Positions 15,447-23,941 of a stretch of DNA of 50,313 nucleotides are shown piece by piece (position 1 is the first letter of the stretch; each line of letters starts with the position of its first letter). Both the position numbers and the translations under genes were made by a program. The notes beneath the pieces were generated by a model that did not search any database, was not told where the DNA came from, and saw nothing but the letters and a program-made list of their open reading frames with translations. The stretch lies in assembly GCA_900315975.1 (NCBI GenBank), contig ONBA01000018.1:1-50313 (forward strand). Direction: 5' to 3'. The stretch comes from an uncultured Ruminococcus sp. (GTDB lineage: Bacteria; Bacillota_A; Clostridia; Oscillospirales; Ruminococcaceae).

Positions 15447-16604
15447 ATGAACAATATTACAAATGATATCTTATACATAGGTGTAAACGACCATGAAGTC
15501 GATTTATTTGAGGGACAGTACGACGTGCCAAACGGTATGGCATATAACTCATACGTTATAAAAGACGAGAAAATTGCCGTCCTCGATACAGTTGACAAGA
15601 ATTTCACTGAGCCGTGGCTCGCTAATCTTAAAGAAGCACTCGGCGGTAAAACTCCCGACTATCTCATCGTACAGCACGTTGAGCCTGACCATTCAGCAAA
15701 TATCGCAAGCTTCCTCAAAGAATTCCCCGATACAACTGTTGTCGGCAATGCAAAAACTTTCACATTCATAAACGCTTTCTATCCCGATGCTGTAATTAAA
15801 AATTCACTCACCGTCAAAGAGGGCGACAAGCTTTCACTCGGTTCACATGAACTCAGTTTCGTAATGGCTCCGATGGTTCACTGGCCTGAGGTAATGATGA
15901 CCTATGACAGCAAGGACAAGGTTTTCTTCTCCGCTGACGCTTTTGGCAAATTCGGTGCACTCGATGTTGATGAGGACTGGGCTTGCGAAGCCCGCAGATA
16001 CTATTTTGGTATCGTTGGCAAGTACGGTGTTCAGGTTCAGGGACTTCTCAAAAAAGCATCTGCTCTTGACATCGCTGTTATCTGTCCACTTCACGGCCCC
16101 ATTCTCAAGGATAACCTCGCTTATCACATCGGACTCTATAATACATGGTCAAGCTACGGTGTAGAGTCTGAGGGAGTATTCATCGCTTACACTTCTGTTT
16201 ACGGCAATACTAAAAAAGCTGCTGAACTTCTTAAAGAAAAGCTTCTTGAAAAAGGCTGCCCTAAGGTTGCTATCGCAGACCTCGCTCGTGAGGATATGGC
16301 AGAATCAGTCGAGGACGGTTTCCGCTACGGAAAGCTTGTACTCGCTACTACTACCTACAACGGCGAGATTTTCCCCTTCATGAACCAGTATATCGACTGG
16401 CTCATCGAAAGAAATTACCAGAACCGTACAATTGGTATCATCGAGAACGGTACATGGGCAGCAACAGCTGCAAAGTGTATCAAGGCAAAGTTTGAAAAGT
16501 CCAAGAACATCACATGGCTTGATACTACAGTATCAATAAAGTCATCAGTCAGCGCTGACAATATCGAACAGATAAACGCTATGGCTGACGAGCTTATGAA
16601 GTAA
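15447..16604 (+). CDS. FprA-family A-type flavodiiron protein
   Basis: The 385-aa protein combines a metallo-beta-lactamase-like di-iron domain (1-245) with a flavodoxin domain (about 250-385). The iron ligands HxExDH are at H77, E79, D81 and H82, with SADAFG (Asp near 163) and CPLHGP (His near 224) further on. The flavodoxin begins with IAYTSVYGNTKKAA, an FMN phosphate loop. Family members reduce O2 to water or NO to N2O, protecting strict anaerobes, with electrons from rubredoxin or a flavin reductase. This supports an anaerobic lifestyle. Confidence 0.95.
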   Translation: MNNITNDILYIGVNDHEVDLFEGQYDVPNGMAYNSYVIKDEKIAVLDTVDKNFTEPWLANLKEALGGKTPDYLIVQHVEPDHSANIASFLKEFPDTTVVGNAKTFTFINAFYPDAVIKNSLTVKEGDKLSLGSHELSFVMAPMVHWPEVMMTYDSKDKVFFSADAFGKFGALDVDEDWACEARRYYFGIVGKYGVQVQGLLKKASALDIAVICPLHGPILKDNLAYHIGLYNTWSSYGVESEGVFIAYTSVYGNTKKAAELLKEKLLEKGCPKVAIADLAREDMAESVEDGFRYGKLVLATTTYNGEIFPFMNQYIDWLIERNYQNRTIGIIENGTWAATAAKCIKAKFEKSKNITWLDTTVSIKSSVSADNIEQINAMADELMK

Positions 16605-16653
16605 AATTTTTCGGACGAACACTCTTCGTCCCCACACATCAAATGTAAAATTT

Positions 16654-16679
16654 CAGTGGTGCACAATTGTGCACCACTG
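16654..16679 (+). terminator. Perfect 26-bp palindrome after flavodiiron gene
   Basis: CAGTGGTGCACAA is followed directly by its exact complement, 13 bp per arm with no loop spacer, then TTTGCTTTAT. It is probably the terminator of the flavodiiron transcript; a dimeric operator is possible because the arms are fully symmetric. Confidence 0.6.
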
Positions 16680-16709
16680 TTTGCTTTATCGGCTTTTTCA
16701 TACGGTAGA

Positions 16710-16785
16710 TAACATCACCTCTCCTTTCGTTTTGTAAGTGATTAAAACTGATTTTTCAGGGCATTATATCTTCGAGGTGATGTTA
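16710..16785 (+). promoter_or_regulatory. Anti-Shine-Dalgarno pairing in microprotein leader
   Basis: TAACATCACCTC (16710-16721) is perfectly complementary to GAGGTGATGTTA (16774-16785). The latter contains the Shine-Dalgarno sequence and the first base of the ATG of the following microprotein. The loop is 52 bases. If transcribed together, translation would be shut until the pairing opens. Confidence 0.55.
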
Positions 16786-16889
16786 TGCTCGGTTTCATTT
16801 TAGGTACCCTCTTCGGCGGTAGCATCGGTGTATTTACGATGTGTCTTTGCACTGCGGCAAAGTGGGGAGACGAGTTCACAAAGCGGTAG
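16785..16889 (+). CDS. DUF3789-like membrane microprotein, copy 1
   Basis: The 34-aa protein reads MLGFILGTLFGGSIGVFTMC then LCTAAKWGDEFTKR. It has one hydrophobic helix with glycine zipper spacing (GxxxG-like: G3, G7, G11, G12, G15) and a short charged tail. It resembles the DUF3789 family of very small clostridial proteins. The start has GAGGTGA four bases upstream. The function is unknown; a single-pass membrane microprotein is what the sequence shows. A paralogue lies 155 bases downstream. Confidence 0.75.
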   Translation: MLGFILGTLFGGSIGVFTMCLCTAAKWGDEFTKR

Positions 16890-17044
16890 CTCCATATATT
16901 ATATATATTCCACAACATTCAGTAATATATAGCAATAATTATATTATTCGTAGACTTTTTAAGACTATTTTAAGTATTGTGCTCCATAATTAAGAAAAAA
17001 GATAAAACGTGAAAAAATTCCAGATGAAAGACGAGGTGAACACA

Positions 17045-17152
17045 ATGCTTCAATTAGTAATAGGAGCTATCATCGGCGGAGTTATCTCGTTATTCTCGCT
17101 TTGCCTTTGCACTACTGCAAAACAGGCAGACAGTGAAATGCTCCGTAAATAG
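17045..17152 (+). CDS. DUF3789-like membrane microprotein, copy 2
   Basis: The 35-aa protein begins MLQLVIGAIIGGVISLFSLC and ends LCTTAKQADSEMLRK. Position by position it matches copy 1: ML-x-IG-x-x-x-GG at the N-terminus, SLCLCTTAK versus TMCLCTAAK in the centre, and a charged tail. GAGGTGA lies five bases before the ATG. It has no anti-Shine-Dalgarno leader of the kind seen at copy 1, so the two may be controlled differently. Length alone explains why gene finders would miss it. Confidence 0.75.
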   Translation: MLQLVIGAIIGGVISLFSLCLCTTAKQADSEMLRK

Positions 17153-17178
17153 TCTTAACCTATACCTCTCCTAACTAA

Positions 17179-17217
17179 ATAAGCGGCTGCAATTGATTTT
17201 GCAGCCGCTTATTTTTA
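17179..17217. terminator. Bidirectional terminator between microprotein 2 and serS
   Basis: A perfect stem of about 14 bp (17179-17192 with 17199-17212) has a 6-nt loop and a T5 tract on the plus strand. It ends both converging units. Confidence 0.85.
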
Positions 17218-17219
17218 TC

Positions 17220-18512
17220 TTACTTCTTCTCGGGAACCTTTATAATATCCTTACGCATATAAGGCTGAAGTGCCTTAGGAATACGAATACTGCCGTCCTC
17301 GTTGAGGTTGTTTTCAAGGAATGCAATGAGCATTCTCGGAGGTGCAACAACTGTATTGTTGAGAGTATGTGCAAAATACTTGCTGCCGTCGTCAGCCTTT
17401 ACTCTGATACCAAGACGACGTGCCTGAGCATCACCAAGATTTGAGCAGCTTCCTACCTCGAAGTACTTCTTCTGTCTCGGTGACCATGCTTCAACGTCGA
17501 TAGACTTTACCTTGAGGTCAGCGAGGTCGCCTGAGCAGCACTCAAGTGTACGAACAGGTATATCGAGTGTACGGAAGAATTCAACAGTGTAGCTGTAGAG
17601 CTTGTGGAACCAGTCCATGCTTTCCTCAGGCTTGCAGACAACTATCATTTCCTGCTTTTCAAACTGGTGGATACGGTATACACCGCGCTCCTCTATACCG
17701 TGAGCGCCTACCTCCTTACGGAAGCAAGGAGAATAGCTTGTGAGAGTCTTAGGAAGCTCGCCCTCGGGAATGATAGTATCAATGAACTTACCTATCATAG
17801 AGTGCTCACTTGTACCGATGAGGTAGAGGTCTTCACCTTCAATCTTGTACATCATACCTTCCATTTCAGCAAAGCTCATAACACCAGTAACAACGTCACT
17901 GCGAATCATGAAAGGAGGAATGTAGTAAGTGAAACCCTTGTCTATCATGAAGTCTCTTGCGTAAGAGAGGATACATGACTGAAGCTGTGCAATATCGCCG
18001 CAGAGGTAGTAGAAACCGTTACCGCTTGTCTTACGGGCACTGTCAAGGTCGATACCGTTTACATTTTCCATGATGTCAACGTGGTATGGAACCTCAAAAT
18101 CAGGTACAGCAGGCTCACCAAACTTCTCAACCTCAACATTTTCGCTGTCGTCCTTACCAATCGGTACAGACTCGTCGATTATGTTCGGGATAACAAGCAT
18201 AATTTCGCGGATATCGCCCTCAAGCTTAACCTCAAGAGCTTCCATTTCCTCAAGCTTCTTTCCAAGCTCAGAAACCTCAGCCTTTACCTTTTCAGCCTCG
18301 TCCTTCTGACCCTTAGCCATAAGTCCGCCGATTTCCTTACTCTTTACCTTACGCTGATTGCGGAGGCTGTCGCACTCTACCTTAGTTTCACGGAACTGCT
18401 TATCGAGTTCGATAACCTTGTCAACGAGTTCAAGCTTAGAATCCTGAAACTTCTTTTTGATATTTTCTTTAACAAGTTCTGGGTTAGTTCTGATAAGTTT
18501 AATGTCAATCAT
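17220..18512 (-). CDS. serS: Seryl-tRNA synthetase
   Basis: SerRS charges tRNA-Ser with serine. The 430-aa class II enzyme has the N-terminal antiparallel coiled-coil arm (about residues 25-105, rich in K/E) that binds the long variable arm of tRNA-Ser. The catalytic core includes motif 2 (SPCFRKEVGAHG ... FRIHQFEK-type segment, about 265-290) and motif 3 near LNNTVVAPPRMLIAFLENN. It follows parB by 15 bases on the same strand and is probably the last gene of a parA-parB-serS unit. No T-box leader is present. Confidence 0.97.
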   Translation of the reverse strand: MIDIKLIRTNPELVKENIKKKFQDSKLELVDKVIELDKQFRETKVECDSLRNQRKVKSKEIGGLMAKGQKDEAEKVKAEVSELGKKLEEMEALEVKLEGDIREIMLVIPNIIDESVPIGKDDSENVEVEKFGEPAVPDFEVPYHVDIMENVNGIDLDSARKTSGNGFYYLCGDIAQLQSCILSYARDFMIDKGFTYYIPPFMIRSDVVTGVMSFAEMEGMMYKIEGEDLYLIGTSEHSMIGKFIDTIIPEGELPKTLTSYSPCFRKEVGAHGIEERGVYRIHQFEKQEMIVVCKPEESMDWFHKLYSYTVEFFRTLDIPVRTLECCSGDLADLKVKSIDVEAWSPRQKKYFEVGSCSNLGDAQARRLGIRVKADDGSKYFAHTLNNTVVAPPRMLIAFLENNLNEDGSIRIPKALQPYMRKDIIKVPEKK

Positions 18513-18527
18513 TTTAATTATACTCCT

Positions 18528-19376
18528 TTATTCCTCAACTGTGAGCTTTTCAGCCAGTGCAGCGAGGTCTTCTTTATCATAAAATTCAAGGATTAGTGCA
18601 CCCTTGTTCTTTCCGTAATCAACCTTTACCTTGCGTCCGAGACGTTCTTTCAGCGAAATCTCCATCTCAACAAAGTAATTGTCAATGCGCTTGTCTGACT
18701 TCTGAACAGCTTCATCAGGTTCAGCCGACTTCTGAGCGAGTCGCTCGACCTGACGAACCGTCATACCGCCGTCAACAGCGCGATTTGCTATAGCAATGAG
18801 CATTTCCTCATCTTCAAAACCAAGCAGTGCCTTAGCATGACCCGCTGATATATCGCCGTTTTCAAGCATTTTAAGTACTCGTGGCGGAAGTGTAAGAAGT
18901 CTCACAGCGTTTGCAACCGCTGAACGCGATTTGCCTACCATTTTTGCGACCTGTTCCTGAGTCATACCGTACTTCTCGATAAGCTCATTATAACCACTTG
19001 CCTCTTCGACAGGATTGAGGTTCTCACGCTGGAGGTTCTCAATAATCGCAATCTGCATGGTCTCAGTATCGGAGAGTTCCCTTATATTTACAGGGACCTC
19101 GTCTAGTCCGAGCATACGAGCCGCACGCCAGCGTCTTTCACCGGCAACTATCTGATAACCGCCTGTATCAAGCGGACGAACAAGTATAGGCTGTAGCATA
19201 CCGTGCTCACGTATTGACTCTGCAAGAGCAGTTATTGCTTCGTCGCTGAACGTCTTTCTTGGCTGGTCGCGGTTAGGTTCAATCTCAGCGATACGCAGGG
19301 TCTTTTTTATCTGAACATCGCTTGAATTATCATTAAAAAGCGAGTCAAAACCCGAGCCTAAGCCTCTTTTTGCCAT
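18528..19376 (-). CDS. parB: Chromosome-partitioning protein ParB (Spo0J)
   Basis: The 282-aa protein starts MAKRGLGSGFDSLF, the typical ParB N-terminus that contacts ParA. It has the CTP-binding/ParB box (VAGERRWRAARM, about 75-90) and NLQRENLNPVEEA. A helix-turn-helix (MTQEQVAKMVGKSRSAVANAVRLL, split over about 135-160) recognises parS. The C-terminal dimerisation domain ends the chain. It loads on the parS sites listed here and helps segregate origins. It lies 20 bases after parA. Confidence 0.97.
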   Translation of the reverse strand: MAKRGLGSGFDSLFNDNSSDVQIKKTLRIAEIEPNRDQPRKTFSDEAITALAESIREHGMLQPILVRPLDTGGYQIVAGERRWRAARMLGLDEVPVNIRELSDTETMQIAIIENLQRENLNPVEEASGYNELIEKYGMTQEQVAKMVGKSRSAVANAVRLLTLPPRVLKMLENGDISAGHAKALLGFEDEEMLIAIANRAVDGGMTVRQVERLAQKSAEPDEAVQKSDKRIDNYFVEMEISLKERLGRKVKVDYGKNKGALILEFYDKEDLAALAEKLTVEE

Positions 19377-19396
19377 ATTCTATCTACCTTTCAGAC

Positions 19397-20206
19397 TTAT
19401 TTTTTAAAATTAAAGATGCCGCGTCTTTTCTTCTGCGGAAGAACGAGTGGTTCACCGAGAAGTTCAAGTCCGAGGAGTGTATACGATTCTGCACCCTTCG
19501 ACGCTTTATCATAGTACATTATAGGTTTGCCGTGGCTTGGGGCCTCGGAAATACGGACATTTCGCGGTATCTTTGTCTCGAACACCTTCTCAGGGAAGTA
19601 TTTCTCGACTTCACTTACAACGTCATTTGCGACATTAAGTCTGCCGTCGAACATTGTAAAGAGTATACCCTCAATTTCGAGCGAGGGATTGTAATTCGTT
19701 TTAACGATTTTTATAGTATTCACGAGCTGTGAAAGTCCCTCAAGTGCGAAGAACTCCGCAAGCATGGGCACAATTATGCTGTCACTTGCAACAAGAGCAT
19801 TGATAGTAAGCGAGCCAAGTGCAGGCGGACAGTCAATAAATATGTAATCATAGCTGTCTTTGATTGGAAGAAGCTGCATTTTAAGTCTGTTGACCCTGTT
19901 CTCGATATCGAGGAGCTCAATTTCGGCACCTGCGAGGTTTTCAGTAGCAGGAATAACGCTCAGGTTCTTGAATTCAGTCTCAATAATAGCGTCCTGAACT
20001 CTCGCCTTACCGATAAGAACATCGTAAGTTGAGACAGAAACGCTTTTTTTCTTTATTCCGAAACCTGTAGTTGCATTACCCTGAGGGTCGGAGTCTACGC
20101 AGAGCACTTTTTTATCTCTCATTCCAAGGTAAGCAGCGAGGTTTACAACAGTAGTTGACTTTCCGACGCCGCCCTTTTGATTGGCAACTGCGATTATTTT
20201 ACCCAT
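19397..20206 (-). CDS. parA: Chromosome-partitioning ATPase ParA (Soj)
   Basis: The protein is 269 aa from MGKIIAVANQKGGVGKST. The deviant Walker A motif KGGVGKST lies at about residues 10-17, VDSDPQGNATTG follows, and the Walker B segment is YIFIDCPPALG. I prefer ATG 20206 because the P-loop then sits at the normal position and AAAGGA is upstream; a longer frame from 20323 would run through the promoter and the parS site. With ParB it segregates the origin and regulates DnaA in relatives. Confidence 0.96.
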   Translation of the reverse strand: MGKIIAVANQKGGVGKSTTVVNLAAYLGMRDKKVLCVDSDPQGNATTGFGIKKKSVSVSTYDVLIGKARVQDAIIETEFKNLSVIPATENLAGAEIELLDIENRVNRLKMQLLPIKDSYDYIFIDCPPALGSLTINALVASDSIIVPMLAEFFALEGLSQLVNTIKIVKTNYNPSLEIEGILFTMFDGRLNVANDVVSEVEKYFPEKVFETKIPRNVRISEAPSHGKPIMYYDKASKGAESYTLLGLELLGEPLVLPQKKRRGIFNFKK

Positions 20207-20237
20207 AGGATCCGTCCTTTCGTAACAACATACATAT

Positions 20238-20266
20238 ATTATATCACTTTTGGCTGCCTTTGTAAA
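20238..20266 (-). promoter_or_regulatory. Promoter of parA-parB-serS
   Basis: On the minus strand TTTACA (complement of 20261-20266), 17 bases, TATAAT (complement of 20238-20243) with a TGA extension. It lies between the parS cluster and the parA start. Confidence 0.75.
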
Positions 20267-20306
20267 TACATAATATGACGATTTTAGACCAATTTCAAAG
20301 CAAAAA

Positions 20307-20374
20307 TGTTCCACATGGAACATTTTTCAGGTGTTTCACGTGGAACATTCATAAAAATTGTTCCATGTGGAACA
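20307..20374. promoter_or_regulatory. Cluster of three parS sites
   Basis: There are three 16-mers: TGTTCCACATGGAACA (20307-20322), TGTTTCACGTGGAACA (20332-20347) and TGTTCCATGTGGAACA (20359-20374). The first and third are exact reverse complements of each other and each departs from perfect symmetry by one base pair. The spacings are about 25 and 27 bases from start to start. The cluster lies between the noc stop and the parA promoter, so ParB bound here could also affect parA expression. Confidence 0.92.
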
Positions 20375-20376
20375 AT

Positions 20377-21192
20377 TTAACGCTTCTGAATTGGAATTCT
20401 TACACGGTACTCAACATAGTCGTCACCCTGTATTTTTCGGGAATCAGCCGGTATTCCGGCTGCCTGCATAGTCTCAACAGCCCGGTTAATAGTATTTATA
20501 AAGATTTTCACATTTTGAAATACCTTTGAACGCTTCTTATAACTGTGTTTTTCACGAGTTGAGCCGATGTAGTCATCAACAAGCTTTTCAGTTTTATCAA
20601 CATTCAGCTTATTATTAATCACCTTTTCAAGTATAATTATACGGTCCTCAGGACTTGCAAGTTTAAGAAGCGCACGCGAATGCCGCTCAGTAAGCTCAAA
20701 TTTGGTAATGAGCATACGTTCATCAGGTGTAAGACGTAGCAGTCTGAGCTTATTAGCGATGGTACTCTGTGCTTTTCCGAGCTTTTCAGCGGCTTCTTCC
20801 TGAGTCATGCCGTAATAACTTATCAGTTTTTCGATTGCAGCAGCCTCATCGAAAAATGAAAGGTCCTGCCGTTGAATATTCTCAACAAGTGCAAGTATAG
20901 CAGATTCACGCTCAGACATATCATGAATTATACACGGCACACTCTTCATTCCACACTGAATAGCCGCTCTCAGACGTCTCTCCCCTGCTATAAGTTCGTA
21001 TCCGTCACTATTACGACGGACGGAAAGTGGCTGTAAAATACCATTTTGCATGATTGATTCAGACAGAGACGATATATCATCATCAGAAAAATCAGTTCGA
21101 GGCTGATTAGGGTTCGGAGAAATCAGTTCAACATCTATCTCATAAACCTTTTTAATTTGCTTTTCACGAGTAAAATTTAAAAATCCAGACAT
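20377..21192 (-). CDS. noc: Noc-type ParB-family nucleoid occlusion protein
   Basis: The protein is 271 aa from MSGFLNFTREKQIKK. It has the ParB box LIAGERRLRAA, NIQRQDLSFFDEA and a helix-turn-helix (MTQEEAAEKLGKAQSTIANK). The short amphipathic N-terminus (residues 1-15) resembles the membrane-targeting helix of Noc, and this second ParB paralogue sits between parA and rsmG, the usual position of noc. Noc blocks septum formation over the nucleoid. No clear Noc-type binding sites were found, so Noc rather than a second Spo0J is inferred. GAGG precedes ATG 21192; a longer frame from 21282 lacks an RBS. Confidence 0.85.
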   Translation of the reverse strand: MSGFLNFTREKQIKKVYEIDVELISPNPNQPRTDFSDDDISSLSESIMQNGILQPLSVRRNSDGYELIAGERRLRAAIQCGMKSVPCIIHDMSERESAILALVENIQRQDLSFFDEAAAIEKLISYYGMTQEEAAEKLGKAQSTIANKLRLLRLTPDERMLITKFELTERHSRALLKLASPEDRIIILEKVINNKLNVDKTEKLVDDYIGSTREKHSYKKRSKVFQNVKIFINTINRAVETMQAAGIPADSRKIQGDDYVEYRVRIPIQKR

Positions 21193-21263
21193 ATTTTTTT
21201 CCTCACATTCGTACTCAGGCAATGCCCTGTAAGAAAATAATATCATTATCGGGAAATAAATTC

Positions 21264-21305
21264 TATAAAAAAAATCCGTCAAAACACGAAAATTTAACGG
21301 ATTTT
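21264..21305 (-). terminator. Terminator after rsmG
   Basis: A 9-bp stem AAAATCCGT/ACGGATTTT (21271-21279 with 21297-21305) with a 17-nt loop is followed on the minus strand by a long T-run (21264-21273 on the reverse strand). Confidence 0.75.
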
Positions 21306-21324
21306 CGGTATATTTTCGACATAA

Positions 21325-22029
21325 TTAAAGGTGTTTTTTCTTTATCTGAGCGCTATTGCGAGGATATTTTGTCGGTGTCTGCGATATTTTTTTAATAGTA
21401 ACAATACGTCTCTTATCAGAATTAATGGAATAATCAACGTCCGAAACTATGCTTCCGCCCAGAATCTGAACAGCATTTTCAGCAATTGAAAGGTCCTCGT
21501 TAGGGCCTTTCATTGAAATAAAATAGCCACCTTCCTTTAAAAATGGTATGCAATACTCGGACAAAACAGACAATTCAGCAACTGCACGTGCACACGAAAA
21601 GTCGAATTTTTCGCGATATTCCGGCATTCTTGCGATATCCTCAGCTCTTCCGTGAATAGTATTAGCATCGACTTCTACCAAGTCACAAAGCTTTTCGAGA
21701 AATGTAACACGTTTCGCAAGGCTGTCAAGAAGTGTAAGCTTAATGTCATCACGAAAAATTTTGATTGGTACAGATGGAAATCCCGCACCTGTTCCAACGT
21801 CGATTAGAGTTGAATTTGGCGGAATATCGACATATTTAAGCATCATTACACTATCTATGAAGTGCTTGAATAGAATATCATCAGGTTCTGTAAGCGCCGT
21901 CAGATTTACATTATTATTATACTCAACAAGAAACTCCGCGTACTTGTCAAGTTTGAAATATTTCACCTCATCAAGTTCAATACCATACTTTTCAAACTCA
22001 GAGCAACATAGTTCAAAATCGGGTAGCAT
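21325..22029 (-). CDS. rsmG: 16S rRNA (guanine-527-N7)-methyltransferase
   Basis: RsmG methylates G527 of 16S rRNA with S-adenosylmethionine. The protein is 234 aa from MLPDFELC. It has the NLTA segment and FKHFIDSVMML, the SAM loop IDVGTGAGFPSVPIKI (about 68-83) and later DFSCARAVA. ATG 22029 has GAGGTGA five bases upstream, overlapping the mnmG stop, so the longer frame from 22116 is rejected. Loss of this methylation gives low-level streptomycin resistance in relatives. Confidence 0.95.
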   Translation of the reverse strand: MLPDFELCCSEFEKYGIELDEVKYFKLDKYAEFLVEYNNNVNLTALTEPDDILFKHFIDSVMMLKYVDIPPNSTLIDVGTGAGFPSVPIKIFRDDIKLTLLDSLAKRVTFLEKLCDLVEVDANTIHGRAEDIARMPEYREKFDFSCARAVAELSVLSEYCIPFLKEGGYFISMKGPNEDLSIAENAVQILGGSIVSDVDYSINSDKRRIVTIKKISQTPTKYPRNSAQIKKKHL

Positions 22030-22033
22030 ACAT

Positions 22034-23908
22034 TCACCTCTTCTCCTTTTGCAGCCATACAACAAGCATAGAAATATCAGCTGGTGATACACCTGATATA
22101 CGTGAAGCCTGACCAATTGAAAGTGGCTGAACTTTGTTTAGTTTCTCGGCAGCTTCAAGTCGTAAACCATAAACTTGGCTATAATCCGTATTCTGTGGCA
22201 ATTTCTTTTCTTCAAGCTTTTGCATTTGTTCAATCTGAGCAAGCTGTTTCTCTATATAACCCTTGTACTTAATTTGCAGCTCGACCTGTTCACAAACATC
22301 AGCAGGAAGGTCTGGTCGATTAATATCAAATGGAGCAATATCGTTATAATTCAGCTGTGGACGACGTATAAGATCAGCAATTTTACAACCACTTTTCAAT
22401 GCTGCCGTACCTTTACTTTCAAGAAAATCATTGATTTCTGAAGTTGGCGAGACTGTTTCACGTGAAACACGTTTGATTTCAGCGTCTGTCAACTCGATTT
22501 TTTTATGAAGTGAATCAATTCTCTCCTGTGAAACAAGTCCGATACGAAAACCAATCGGCATAAGGCGCTGATCAGCGTTGTCCTGACGCAAAATCAGACG
22601 ATATTCACTGCGCGACGTCATCATACGATAAGGGTCAGAACAACCCTTAGTAACAAGGTCATCAACGAGTGTTCCTATGTATGAGCTTGATCGGCTGAGA
22701 ATCAACGGTTCTTTCCCTTTTATCTTTAGCGCTGCATTTACACCAGCTACAAGGCCCTGTGCAGCTGCTTCCTCGTAGCCTGAGCTACCATTAAACTGAC
22801 CTGCACCATATAGTCCGCTGATTTTCTTAAATTCAAGGGTCGGCGAAAGTTGAATAGGATCGCAGCAGTCGTATTCTATTGCATAAGCCGGTCTCATTAT
22901 CTCTACATTTTCAAGTCCTTTTATAGTTCTAAGAAATGCAAGCTGTACATCTTCCGGAAGTGATGATGACATTCCCTGCAAATAATACTCATCTGTTGAT
23001 AACCCCATTGGTTCTACGAATAATTGATGACGGGGCTTATCTGAAAATCTTACAATTTTGTCCTCGATTGACGGACAGTATCTGGGTCCGACACCTTCTA
23101 TTCTTCCGCTGTATAACGGGGACCTGTCGAGGTTCGACAGTATCACTTTATGGGTATTACTATTTGTATAAGTAATGTAGCAACTAACTTGGTTCTCAAG
23201 TCCAGCAGGAGATGTTTCAAATGAGAACGGAACTATTTCATCGTCACCGTCCTGACGTTCCATTGCTTCAAAATCAATACTTCTTTTGTGGACACGGCAC
23301 GGTGTTCCTGTCTTGAAACGTCTGATTTCAACACCATTTTCAATAAGACTTTGTGACAAACTCCTACTTGGAAGTGCCGCATCGGGACCACTTTCGTAAG
23401 ACGATTCGCCAATGTGAATCTTTCCTTTGAGATAAGTACCTGTAGCAATAACGACAGCCTTAACTAAATATTCAGCGCCGAGGGTGGTTCTGATACCTGT
23501 AATTTTACCGTTCTCAGTCAGTATTTCAGCAACCTCACCCTGTTTCACAAAAAGATTTTCTTGTTTTTCACAGACACTTTTCATGTAATTATGATACATT
23601 ACACGGTCTGCCTGAACTCTCAGACTGTGAACAGCCGGACCTTTTCCGCGGTTCAGCATACGGCTTTGAATGAAACATTTATCCGCAGCCTTACCCATTT
23701 CACCGCCCAAAGCGTCGATTTCACGAACAAGATGACCCTTTGCAGTACCGCCAATTGACGGATTACAGGGCATATTTGCGATTTGGTCAAGCGATATAGT
23801 AAACATGACAGTCTTGCAGCCGATTCGTGCGGCTGCAAGTGCAGCCTCAACTCCGGCATGACCGGCACCAACGACTGCGACGTCGAATTCACCCATTATA
23901 TAAGACAT
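22034..23908 (-). CDS. mnmG: tRNA uridine-34 carboxymethylaminomethyl modification enzyme MnmG
   Basis: MnmG works with MnmE to install the cmnm5 group at the wobble uridine of several tRNAs. The 624-aa FAD protein starts with a dinucleotide-binding [17 protein letters not shown] (about residues 14-30). It has the conserved cysteine segments ([14 protein letters not shown] near 46-59 and YCPSIEDK near 285). It is 34 bases after mnmE on the same strand. A consensus parS site lies inside the coding region (22454-22469), with codons accommodating it. Confidence 0.97.
   Translation of the reverse strand: MSYIMGEFDVAVVGAGHAGVEAALAAARIGCKTVMFTISLDQIANMPCNPSIGGTAKGHLVREIDALGGEMGKAADKCFIQSRMLNRGKGPAVHSLRVQADRVMYHNYMKSVCEKQENLFVKQGEVAEILTENGKITGIRTTLGAEYLVKAVVIATGTYLKGKIHIGESSYESGPDAALPSRSLSQSLIENGVEIRRFKTGTPCRVHKRSIDFEAMERQDGDDEIVPFSFETSPAGLENQVSCYITYTNSNTHKVILSNLDRSPLYSGRIEGVGPRYCPSIEDKIVRFSDKPRHQLFVEPMGLSTDEYYLQGMSSSLPEDVQLAFLRTIKGLENVEIMRPAYAIEYDCCDPIQLSPTLEFKKISGLYGAGQFNGSSGYEEAAAQGLVAGVNAALKIKGKEPLILSRSSSYIGTLVDDLVTKGCSDPYRMMTSRSEYRLILRQDNADQRLMPIGFRIGLVSQERIDSLHKKIELTDAEIKRVSRETVSPTSEINDFLESKGTAALKSGCKIADLIRRPQLNYNDIAPFDINRPDLPADVCEQVELQIKYKGYIEKQLAQIEQMQKLEEKKLPQNTDYSQVYGLRLEAAEKLNKVQPLSIGQASRISGVSPADISMLVVWLQKEKR
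22454..22469. promoter_or_regulatory. parS site inside mnmG
   Basis: TGTTTCACGTGAAACA is a perfect palindrome within the 3-prime half of mnmG. Internal parS sites in genes near parAB are known in other bacteria. Confidence 0.95.
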
Positions 23909-23925
23909 AACAATTCCTCATTCAT

Positions 23926-23941
23926 TGTTCCACGTGGAACA
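23926..23941. promoter_or_regulatory. parS site between mnmE and mnmG
   Basis: TGTTCCACGTGGAACA is a perfect palindrome that begins directly after the mnmE stop and lies upstream of the mnmG ribosome binding site. Confidence 0.93.

Noticed and set aside
18513..18527. T-box leader for serS
   Set aside because: serS follows parB by 15 bases and no T-box sequence is present.
20207..20323. N-terminal extension of ParA
   Set aside because: It would cross the promoter and a parS site; the P-loop of the shorter start is at the normal distance.
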